Assembly: GCA_004194705.1 (NCBI GenBank)
Contig: SADC01000382.1
Coordinates: 1-64,000 of the forward strand
Source of the DNA: Ditylenchus dipsaci
Taxonomy: Eukaryota; Nematoda; Chromadorea; Rhabditida; Anguinidae
DNA: 64,000 nucleotides
Reading direction: 5' to 3'
Positions 42,678 to 54,600 of this stretch are shown here, in pieces. Within the stretch, counting starts at the first letter, position 1. Each line of letters starts with the position of its first letter. The notes beneath the pieces were generated by a model. It did not search any database, had not been told where the DNA came from, and saw only the letters and a list, made by a program, of their open reading frames with translations. A program made the translations under genes and the position numbers.

Positions 42678-45600
42678 CTACCTTGAAAAGGTGTGTGTAG
42701 CTCTAGTAAATACTTCTTCGATACTTTCAAGTTTTGTCCGTGATTCGCCGCTTTCATTTTCCATGCATACATTCCATGCAAACTGTTCTGTATCCGAGCA
42801 ACTGCTGTCGTAGCAGGACACAGTTGTGGTAGCTGAGCTTGGCCTAAATTGGTGCTCTTCATAGTCCCATGGCAGTGGTGAACAAGCCAATGGGGTGCAA
42901 TTTCCATCTAAACCATAAAATTAAAAAACCAAAGTGATTTTTTGAATTCTATTTTAAAGAACCTTGCTTTTTGCGCGCAGGGGTGGTACTTTTTTCTAGT
43001 ACCAAAATTTTCATTTTTTTCGAACTTTTCTCTTTTTCTCCTCACTTTGTAGGTACACTTTTGAAATTTTTCTAACTATCGTGTAGCCCTGAATCTCAGC
43101 TACTCAACAAGATATCTTTTTTCAGTAAACAAAATTTAAAAAAGTAGAGATTTAGGCGTCTGAATAGAGGAACCTAGTCGAAAAAGTTACTTCATACATA
43201 GCTCAAAATCTTCATATCTTTGAAATCTTTCACAAGAAATTTAAGTCTAGTTAGAAAGCTACACGGGGGCTACACGTTCATGTGTCACGGAAAAAATCTC
43301 TAACTTTACAAAGAGCTTTCTATGCATGTTAAATTTTGGTACTAGAAAAAAGTATTTTAGTACTAGAAATAAGTAATTTGGTACTAAATTCAAGTATTAC
43401 CCTGCGCGCAGTGGCATGACAAAAATTTGAATTGGCTGGGGACACTTCTGTAATCTTTGAAGTCGTTCGAGATAACTGCAAAGAGTATAGTGAGAGACGA
43501 AAGAGAAGTTTCCCACGCCAATTCAAATTTTTGTCACAGCACTGCGCGCACAAACCATGCTCCTTTAAGCTTCCAAATAGGATTGTTCTAAATCCAGCAT
43601 TTATGCTAAACCTCAGCGTTTAGAAGGCGTTAAAAACAACATGTTCGGACAATCTGACAAAAGAACATACTTGTTTCAAATATCCCTTTGACAGGTACAT
43701 TCAGACTCCAGTGGAAAATATTAGATCTTGTGCTAAATAAGCAACTTTCTCCTCCTTCATCATCACCACTAAAGACTCCTTCAAAAAATCTATGTTCTTC
43801 AACCTCCTGGTCAAACAGTTCCAAGTCTGGTGTAATGCCAGTCGCAGCTTTGTAATCAGATCCATATTTTGAGCCAGTATATCTGGTATTAGCAGCTGCT
43901 CCACTATTAGAGTACGCATTAAAGCTGTTAGAATACTTCATGGTACCATAACTCTGATGTTGATTTGGCTCTCCCATACCAGGAGGGCTAACTTTGGCTC
44001 TATGCGAGGGGAGCCTCCATCTGAAGCTGAAGATACCGACGAGGATCCAGGTGGAGAGCAACTTTGGGTTGTGGTAGCCAACGAGTTAAGTCTGCTCCGG
44101 AAGCCGGAGTCTGTCTCATCATCTTTTCGGTGAGGAAATGGTGGGGTGGGTGTCCTAGCTCAGATTTTATATGGGCTCTTGGCTGTTCTTCTTCTTCATC
44201 TTCCTCCTCTTCCAAGCTCTCTGACTTCAAATGGGCTACACGGACTTGCTGGGATGTTTGGCTGTACATCATAACAGAGTTGTGGGCATGCTCCTGGTCT
44301 TCAAAGCCTAGGGCTCGCAGGGGACTGGTGGTGAAGGACTGGCCGGAGCAGTCTGAAACTCCACTGTCAGTTGTGCTCTTGCGGGGTAGAGTTTGTTCAT
44401 GGGAGATCAAAATGTTGGAGTTCATGTTAGAAGCTTGGCGGTCTTGTTCAATCTGCTCTTGATCTTCTTCTTCCTCTTCGGAGTCCACAAAGGAGAATTG
44501 GTCGAGTGGAGCAGAAGGAGAAATCATCTTAATTTTTTTTTCTTAAGATCGCAATAAAAAATCATTAGAATCATCATTAGAAAATCTCAGTTCTAATTGA
44601 AAAAAGGCTTTCAAAATATCCTTTATACCCGTGTTGTTATTTCGCTTCAAAATGCCTTGGAAATTCTAAAAACTGTAATTTTAAAATCTTTTTTAGTATT
44701 TTTGACATATATCTAGGGTTAAGTGATTATAAATTTAATGGTGACTCATCGGGCACTTCCTTATTTGCTCAAAACCGGTTAATTAGGATCTTTGACAACT
44801 GTCGAATTTCTCATATAATACACGAGAAATTTTACAGTTATCAAGGTACAGTTATCGACATGAGGAAAACTGACTCAGGATAATAACTGTACGTCGATAA
44901 CTGTAAAATTTATAGTATACTATACTAGAAATTCTACAGTTATCGAAAATTGTAATTTACTGATCTTCGGTAAATTAGAATTTGCCAGTGAATTTACCGG
45001 CAAATTCACTGATTGTCGATTTATCGCTAAATTACACAGCCATTGTAAAGACTCACCAATCTGGGCTGCACTCCAAAGGTGGGCAGTAGCACTGACGACT
45101 CTGGTCTTTGTGACGTCGCAAAGCTAGTGCTGACCTTAAATCGCCCTTTTGTAGGGCCAAATATTTCTTTGAAATATTTTACCTGAAAGTGCCATAGCAC
45201 TGAGCACACCGATGAGGAGAATTGTCGGAGTGTTGCAGATAGTGTCCACTCAACTGTTTTTCATTTCCAAATCTCTGAGGGCACTGATCACAGACAAATG
45301 GCTGGCAATCCAAAGAGGTGTGATAGGCATTGTGTCGGCTGAGATGTTCTCTGCTAGGGAAGCTCAACTTGCATTTACGGCAGGTGTAAATCTAAAATTG
45401 ATTAGGTTTTTCTGTGATGTCAACAAAAAATAATACAAATAAACTAAAAAAGAAAATAGGCCGAATTTCGGAACACAACTCTCAGTCAAATCAGCTTGGG
45501 GAACCAAGGAGATTTCTTTTTAAAACTATTTTTTTTGCCATGGTCTCCCAAGCTGATTTGACTGAAGGGTGTGTTCCGAGATTGCTTTAATTGTACCCTG

Positions 45601-48600
45601 TGCCGATTCTTCTGTATATAGTTGTCAATGTAGTCTGGGTCCAAAGGTTTTTGTCGAATACTGCTACAATAGTCAGCCAATCCAAAGTTGCCATTCAGTC
45701 CAAATTGGGAAGCCATATAGTTGGGGTTCGGTGTGCAAAATGGGTCCTCAAATTGACTTGGGACCAGGCTGTTGGCAATATTAGTTGAGCCCATAGATGA
45801 ATTCTTGTCTTCACTGTCAACATCTGTATTGCTGTTGTTGTTGTTCAAAAGGCTGGGCTCAAAGAACATATTGTTGTTGTTCTGGGTCTGACAATTTGGC
45901 ATAATGGGGTAGCGAGGAGACTGCATCTCAAAGCTGAAATTGTGTCATCAAAATAAGGATTTGTGAAAAAATATTTCTTCAGAATTTATATGCGAGGAGT
46001 GAACTAATAGTCAGCAAAATGGATAATTTTAGATTCGTTAGACTTTTTTTTACCTTATCTTAAAAGGAGGTACGGGTAGTGGGATTAGAAGTTTTTTTTC
46101 GGACTGCTGTATTCATTCTAATAGTATCTCCGGGGCTACTAATTTTTAACCACCGTCTTCGGGGGTGGGAGGTTTGGTTGCTACTATCAGAGGGGGGGGG
46201 AGGGGTAGGAGGAACAATTAGAGCAGGGCAAAATCGGCCTAAATAGAAAGATTCTTTCTACTTCCATCTTAAGGATGGAAACACGAAAATGAGGTAGCTT
46301 GAAACCACAATTTCTGAAACAGAAATTATGAGCCCGAAATTTGGCGCTACTCGGTTATACACCGCCCCCCCCCCCCCCCCCCAAAAGTGCTACTCGGGAA
46401 TACCCCCCCCCCCCGCCCCAATCCTAGGAGCTACTCGGTTATACCCCCCCCCCCCCAAAAATCAAGATTTTTAGGAGTGGTCAAAACACATTTTTAAGCA
46501 ATAATTTTGCCATAAAAGGACCAGAAAAGCAATTAAAATAGGGTTCAGAGCTGTATTGGGAGGGGAAGGGACAAAACAGGGGCCACTTTTACAGTGCCTA
46601 TAAGTATCAAAGAGTATTAATTCTCTGAGCGTTGAAGTCACTTTCAAACCCAGCCACTTGTGGTGCACGTAAAAGTATAAGGACTCGAAATGATCGACCG
46701 ATCAGCCGGGTGGATCTTGATGGTTGTCGTTTAACTTTTGGATGGCTGAGCCTCTGGCTCGTAGCCTCAGGCTGGAAAATGGGGAGACTTTTTTCGGCCG
46801 AATAATCAAAGATGTTGAACATAGTTTTGAATACTGGGGCCTACCGCATAAATAACTCTGGTATGCATGCTTTTCATGCATTCAGAGTCACTTTCGAGTG
46901 ATTTGTGTCTAAGGTATGTGGGTGTGCGCATCTCAACTCCAAGCCCCCAAGCCCCCTGCGCCCCCGAAGGGTTAGTTAGAGATGCGCGCACGCACTTACC
47001 TTAAACATGATTCCGAGAAGTACACTTGATCATTAAATGCATATAGAGTCTATTTTTGCCACGGCCCGAGTTGAAAAACATGGTAAAGCAGCTAAAAAAA
47101 AGTGGCCCCTGTATTATTCCCTTCCCCTCCAATACAGCCCATAATCCCTTTTAAATTGCTTTTCTGGACCTTTTATGGCAAAATTATTGCTTAAAAATGT
47201 GTTTTGACCACTCCTAAAAATCTTGATTTTTGGGGGGGGGGTGGTATAACCGAGTAGGTCCGATTTGGGGGGGGGGGTATTTCCCAGTAGCTTTTTGGGG
47301 GGGGGGGGGGGGGTATTACCGAGTAGCGTCCGAAATTTGTTAAATTCAAAAGATATTTTTTTATTATTATGACTATTTTAGGGTACTTCCAAAAAAATCA
47401 ACAAGCTATTTTGTAACGTGTTGAGAGAATTTTTTATTCAAAAGAAAACAATAAGCTAATTTTTTTTCACCAATGATTTTTCATTTTGCCTTTTAAAGAT
47501 GATTTTTGGTCGGGCCCAGCACGCCTCAAGCCGTCACCTTGGTTATCCATCGCCTTGAGGCCGGTTCCCAGGGGTGCCGGATAGCCGAACTTTGACTGCA
47601 TTGGCGAAATCGGAATTCTTGTTGTATTCCTGACCAGACGGTTAAAAAGAATCGGCAAAAAAATTTAAAAAAGACAAAAAAGGGTCGCATCGTAGCGGGA
47701 ACGAACTTGAGGCAGGAGCTCTAAAAGCCGTAAAACCCCAAGTGCACCACATCCTCCCAGGAGTATGAGTTCTCTAAGCGTATACCACCAAAGAGTACGA
47801 GTTCTATAGCAATATTTTAGTTAGAAAAAATTGTACTCTTTGGAGGGGGGAGGATGCAGTCTTGGGGTGCTGTCGTTAAAGGGTCATGCTCTTGCGTTCA
47901 AAATTGCTGCCCGCCAATTAAATTTTTCCTCTTAACATTGAATTTTCAGGGTACAGTCGAAGCTCTCTATAACGACCATAGTGACCACGCCGTCCTACGC
48001 CGTCCTAATTTTTTTCATCGCCGTCCTGCATTTTAACAATATTTTTCATTATGGACCGCCTTTTTTTATTTTACAACATATAATCAGTTTTTATTTTTAT
48101 ACTTTATTTTTAGGCGACCGTCCAAGTTTTCTTTCATTTTTATTTCAAAAAATGGGGCCGTCCTAATTTCACACAAAATTTTCAAAAAAGTCGGTTGAAT
48201 TAGGACGGCCTCATTTTTTTGAAATGAAAATGAAAGAAAACTTGGACGGTCGCCTAAAAATAAAGTATAAAAATAAAAACTGATTATATGTTGTAAAATA
48301 AAAAAGGCGGTCCATAATGAAAAATATTGTTAAAATGCAGGACGGCGATGAAAAAAATTAGGACGGCGTAGGACGGCGTGGTCACTATGATAACGACTCG
48401 CTCTTTATAACGATCCGGAAAAAAGAACTATTTGGTCCTGAGCTAAGTCATTCAAGTCAAAACGATGCTCTTTATAACGACGCTCTCTATAACGACTCGG
48501 TTTAGCCGGTCCCTTGAGAGTCGTTATAGAGAGCTTCACTGTATCAATTTTTTGATTAAGTTTCTAACAAAACTACACCTTAAATTAAATTCTATGCCTT

Positions 48601-51600
48601 GTTTTGTTAAAACCCAAGTTAAAACCGCCGTACAGAAGTTCAATGATTAGAAAATTTTTTTGAATAGGTTGGCACCAATTTTTATTATACGGGCATGACC
48701 TTTAAATCGAAGTTTGTCAGATCTTCCGCAAGGTGGCGCAAAATTTCACGGATTTTTTTAAAATTTGAAATAGCGCCAATGTTATCGCATGATCTTCGAA
48801 TTATTTACAAATATACTATTTGGCAGCCCTATTTTTCCTCGGCAAATCTATTATTATTTTTTAATTCCATGCTTCACAATTTTAAGCAGTTTAGATGTCC
48901 AAAGAAAAGTGAGCAGCAGCAGCAGCGATGTATCTATTTTTGCATAAAAGTACCTATTTAAGCTGCCCATAGGGGCATTTTGGGCTGGATAAGCTGGTCT
49001 ATTGCCGTCTTGTGCATTGCCAAAAATATTGTCGGCATTCATAGCTCCTTGCGATTGACTGTTCAGAAAAGGGTTGATGTCATAGTTGGATGAACCATTG
49101 GGTGCAGCAGCAGCTGATGTAGTGCCAGATCCTGAAGAACCCCCACCCTCAGCCCCAGTAGCTTTGTGGCGATGTTTGGCAGGCCGAAATTTGATGGGAT
49201 TTCCTTCGGCGTCCATAGCTTTTCCATTGTACATCTCGATATAGGCTATGCCTCTGGTGTAAAACTTCTTTTTGAAGCTGAAAAGAAGAGATTTATTAGT
49301 GATTATTTGGCAGGCAATGAATGGTTTGGTGGTGTAAAGTAATAATAATGTTTTGTTGAAAACAGAGTAAAGCATGTTTTTTCAGCTAGCTTTTTTTTCT
49401 ATTTGAAGTGGCCCGATTAGAGTGAACAAAGTTAATGGTGAAAACAAAAAGGAAGGTCAACTTAATTATTTGTGAGGTAGCAATTTGGACTGTGTATGTC
49501 TTGCCGTGATTGCTTTTTTTAAATTTTTTTTTAAACACAGTCAAAACTTCGAACTCCGAGGGTTCAACAAAAAATTTCAAATACCAGCTGTATTGCCAAG
49601 TGGGTTGAATAAACCATGGTTCTCTTAGGTCACTTTCAATCGTACAAACCCATAAACAATCTCCCTTAAATAACCCCTTTTTGGCGGGTTATTTATGGGG
49701 TATCTTTTAGGCTTAGGCTTCGACAGGCCAGTGCCCGTTAGGTCGCACTAAGAGGGGTTATTTATGACTCTTTTTTGTAAGAGGGGGAGGGGTTTATTTA
49801 TGTCCCACAGTCCTTTCAATGTCAGAATTTTTACTTTATTTAAATTTATTTAAGCTCCCGCATATGAAAGTTTGGCGCTACCGGAGTATACCCCCCCCCC
49901 AAATGAAATTTTTTTAAAAGTGTTTCCAAACACCCTATATCGACCTAAAATTGCCTCAGAAGCTCAAAAAATACATTATTTTTGTGTTCTAATCAATAAA
50001 AAATTGAGTTTTGGGACCACCTAAAAATATCTATTTTGACCATTTTCGAAGGGTTTAGGGCCATATTAAGGTGGGAAAGGACCAAAAATAGACCAATTTA
50101 GTGTAAAAAGGAAGATGTTGAACATAGTTTTGTTGACTGGGGCCTACCGCATAAATAAACTCTGGTATGCATACATTTTTATGCATCCAGAGTCACTTTC
50201 GAGTGATTTGCGTCTAAGTTTTGTGGGTTTGCGCATCTCAACCCCAATCAACCAAGCCCCCGAAGGGGGCGCAGGGGGCTTGGAGTTAGAGATGCGCGCA
50301 CTCACTTACCTTAGACATGATTCCGAACAAGACTCTTGAACAAAAATGCATAAAGAGACTCTTTTTGCCAGCTCCAGTGACCAAAACATGCCAAAACAGG
50401 AAAATGGTAGGAACTTAAAAATGTTCAAAACTCAATTTTTGGGCAGCCGACGATTGCGCCATTTCAAATTGCGCCAATTCAGATTGCGCCACATTCAAAT
50501 TGCGCCAATGCAGATTGCGCCACTGCAAATTGCGCCACTGCAAAATGCGCCAAAATCGAATTGCGCCACTGCAAATTGCGCCATTACAACCCTGCCAATT
50601 TCTGGTCATTTCACTGAAATTGATCATTGAAGGACATGAAAACAGTCACCCCTAATACTGGAAGGGAACAAAATCCGTTGAGATCAAATTAAAAAATACA
50701 TTTGCTTAACTTTAATTAGAGTATATAGTGGCGCAATTTGATTTTGGCGCAATTTGCAGTGGCGCAATCTGATTTTGGCGCAATTTGCAGTGGCGCAATC
50801 TGCATTGGCGCAATTTGAATGTGGCGCAATCTGAATTGGCGCAATTTGAAATGGCGCAATCGTCGGCTGCCCAATTTTTTATTAACCAGAACTCAAAAAT
50901 ATTTCTTTTTTTAAACTCCTGAGTCGATTTTAGGTCTATATAGGGTGTTTGGAAACACTTTAAAAAAAATTTCATTTGGGGGGGGGGGGGGGCGGAGTAT
51001 ACTCCGGTAAGGTCGAAAGTTTCTACAGAATGGCCTAAGAAAATTTCCTGATTTCAAGCGCTCATAGCTTTTCGCCTTTCTGCGATTTCTAAATTCTGTT
51101 ATTACAGCCATTCTTAGAATCATGGAAGGTTTTGATTGGTGTATAACGTAAGGAACGCGATTTTGGCTTGGTCCTCTTGTGGTTTGGGTCCTATTAGTGG
51201 TTGGCCTCTGCGAGAACAAGACGCAAACCACAGGACGAACCAAGCAAAAATCGTGTTTTTCACATTATAAACCATCGGAATCGTTCATGATTCCAAGAAT
51301 GTCTGTAATAACAGAATTTTGAAATCGCAAAACGGCCAAAAGTTATAAGCGTTTGAAATTAGAGGAATTTCTCGGGCCACCCTGTATTCAAATTGTAGTT
51401 GATTTTAGTACGAGCTCCAACTTGAGTTGAATGATGTTTTTTGAGAAATGCGTCCAACCCCAACATTGAAAACACAAAATGCGGTAATCAAGAAATGAGT
51501 TATTTGTCGTATTTTGACGAATAAATCTACGAAATAAGAAAATAAATACAATCAGAGCCTTTAAAATTTTTAAGCATTATGGAAAACAAGATGCTATTGA

Positions 51601-54600
51601 TTAAAAATAGTCTGATCAAAAATCAATTAAATTGTTTTCGAAGATATGATCACAGCCCTGCTATAGCGCTATTTCTCGGATCGCGTTTTTGACGAGTAAA
51701 CATTTGCCTTCATTTTCTTTTTAACAATAGTTTGCCCGCAAAATTTTTTTAACGTTATTGTGAAGCTCTATTTTCTGGCAGATAGCTACAATTCAAATTG
51801 AGACAAAATCAAACTGCGACGATTGAGATCAGATACTTAAACTTGTGTAGAAAAAATCCTGAAAATTTAGGCGCCACATAAAACAAAGGCATTCGCAAGT
51901 CGGAGGAAATACTATAGGTAACTTTTGTCACTTTGAGAATGGAGTATGATGTGAGGTTATAATCAGTGATATGCTACCAAAATTTTGGCTATTGCTCTTG
52001 CTCTTGGCTCGAAGCACAAGCGCTCGGAGCCAAGAGCAGAGCTGCGCACATTACTGTTTATAATAAATCACTGGTAATCAGTTCTGATCTGCACAGCTAT
52101 TTCTTTTAATAACACATGCTAAAACTCGAGTCCCACTATATTTTAACCAAATTTTCAAAAAAAACGTCTTTCACTATTTCTGTTTTAACCACCAGGCAGG
52201 GTGCGCAGATGTCCTGATTTATCAGGAATTTCCTGATTTTTCGATTCAAATCTTGATTTTTAATCGCCCAAAATCAGGAATTTCCTGTTTTTTTTGTTCG
52301 AAATCCTGATTTTGGAGATTTCATTGTGCAAAATCCTGATTTTCCGTTTTTTTATCTGCGAACCCTGGCACCAGGACCGAAAGTGGCAAGAATTCCGATT
52401 CTAAAAATCGTTTTGTGGAAAAAACACCATTTCGGAATTTAAAAAATTAAAAAGCAGAAACCCTTGAAGTCAAATCTTGGTTTGACGCTATTCAGGAGAC
52501 CGGCCAAAAATTACCTTAACTTGAGCTTACGTTAAGTTTAGATGCACTTTATCAACTTATAGAAACAGTTTAAATAGCTGAAGAACAAAAAATGCTGAAA
52601 ATTCTAAAGGTGTGAAAGATTTGTTTACTTTCTGTAAAAGGACTCCTTTTTGTTGTACTTGCAAACACACACACACTTTCCTGCCATGTATGTGTGCAGA
52701 CATTTGCAAGCAGCAGAGCAGTGCGCAAAAACCATTCACTTACAGAGATTGCATACAACATATGTCTCTTTTTTACTTTTAGGTGTTTACTCTAGCAGAA
52801 CACTTGCATGTTTGTCTATTTTACAAGACTATGTTTGATATATTTTTGGTAAAATTAGTCAAAAAAATTCAGTAATTTTTAGGGTTGTGAAACGAGCATA
52901 TGCTCGAGCAAATTGGTGAATTCAGAGCATTTGCTCAGGCTACAGTCAATCTTCGAAATAGTACACAGTTTAACTGTACAGTGGACTGTACGGTCACAGT
53001 TAACAATTAGAAAATGCTCGAGCATGCTCGAAAAAGAGCAAATGCTCGAGAATATGCTCGAAATCAATCTGCTCGAGCATTTTCACAAACCTAGCAATTT
53101 TGACTGGTTTGGTTTGAAAATTTTTGGAATTTGTAAATTTGCGAAATATATTTAGTAATGAGTGAAAAATTTACCTCTGACCAACTCCACCCATATGGCG
53201 ATTTCTTTCAGGACATTTGTGCTGATATAGGTTCGATCGAAACTTGTAAGTCTGCAATAAGCGCAGGATTTTATTTTAAAAAATTTCAAGCAGTTTTAAA
53301 TATATGCTACCTTCATGCAGAATTTGCACTTGAAGGGCCGATCATTGCTGTGCTTGACCGCATGTTGCTTCAAATACCACACCGAGTTGAACTGCAAATT
53401 TGACGTTTTTAACAAAAAAAATTGTTTGAAAAGATATTAAAAAATTAAATTTACGTTTGTAACAACCGTAAGTTCGGGGTCACTTTAGAATTTTTCCATC
53501 TCGATATCAAGCGGGGATCGACTTCATTCAACGTTTTAAGTCCTAGAAAGAACGAAAAAGCAGCTATCTGGCGACAATAGCCATGTGGTGAGTCAAAAGC
53601 CTAAACCTAAACCAAGAGTTTCCAGCTATCAGGCGCTACGATCCGTTATGATTTTATCTTGTTGTTCTCGTTGATAAGTTTTTTTTGGCAAATTTTGCTA
53701 AAAATCAACAGAGGACCAAGGCATATCAATTTTCGATCAATATATTTTTTGATCAAAAGTGAGTCTGTACATTGTCAAAAGTGTTTTTTCGTGCGTTTAA
53801 ATTCTTAAAACTTTAAATTACATGGATCTCCGCTCGATATCAAGGTGGATAAATTCTAAAGTGTAACCGTAAGTTCTCTAATAGAAGCTTACTCTCCTAA
53901 TTAAAAATCGTGTTTTTAACATCGTATGTTGGCGTATTTTTTTAAAGTTCTCCCAGGCAATTTACCACCCATTTTGTAGCTCATGTCACTGGCTAGAAAT
54001 TGAGCAATAAACTTGCAATAAATTAACTTAATGCCAAATTTTAAAAAATTGGTCAAAAACACAATGCCACAAATACGATTGGCTTTTATTAAAGAAATTA
54101 TACGACAGGATGCAGACTAAAACCCAGAAGTTTTCCAGTTTAAAAAGTCCGAAATTGTACTGTTTTTGGGTACAATTACTATCAATCGAGTCGACAACTT
54201 TGCAAATAATAGTTCAATCTACAATTTTTCAAAAGTATCTTATGCTGACCAGTTTTCCGCAATCTTTGCAAGCACATTGCTGGTTTTTTCCAGCTGAATC
54301 GTAATAGAGTCGATGTCCGCGGGGAGATGACCACTGGAGGCAAGGGTGGAGGCATAGGCTGGCCGTTGTCATCGACCGCCATCGACTGCTGCTGCTGCAA
54401 ATTTAGATATTTATCAACAGCAATATATAGTTTTTAGTCAGCTATATGCCAACCATTTTCAAGTGTTGTTGATGGTCGATGGTGTCCTGGTCGTCAGCCA
54501 TGACATTATTGTTGTCCAAAACATTTTACTGTTGTTATTTATGGGTGGGGAATTGGAGCTGTGTTGGCTTTCGAATGAAGCTCCGTCTTTATCGCTAAGC

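Noticed and set aside
44064..44462. 132-codon plus-strand frame with a Ser run
   Set aside because: Antisense of zinc-finger exon 9; the Ser run is the complement of the Glu run.
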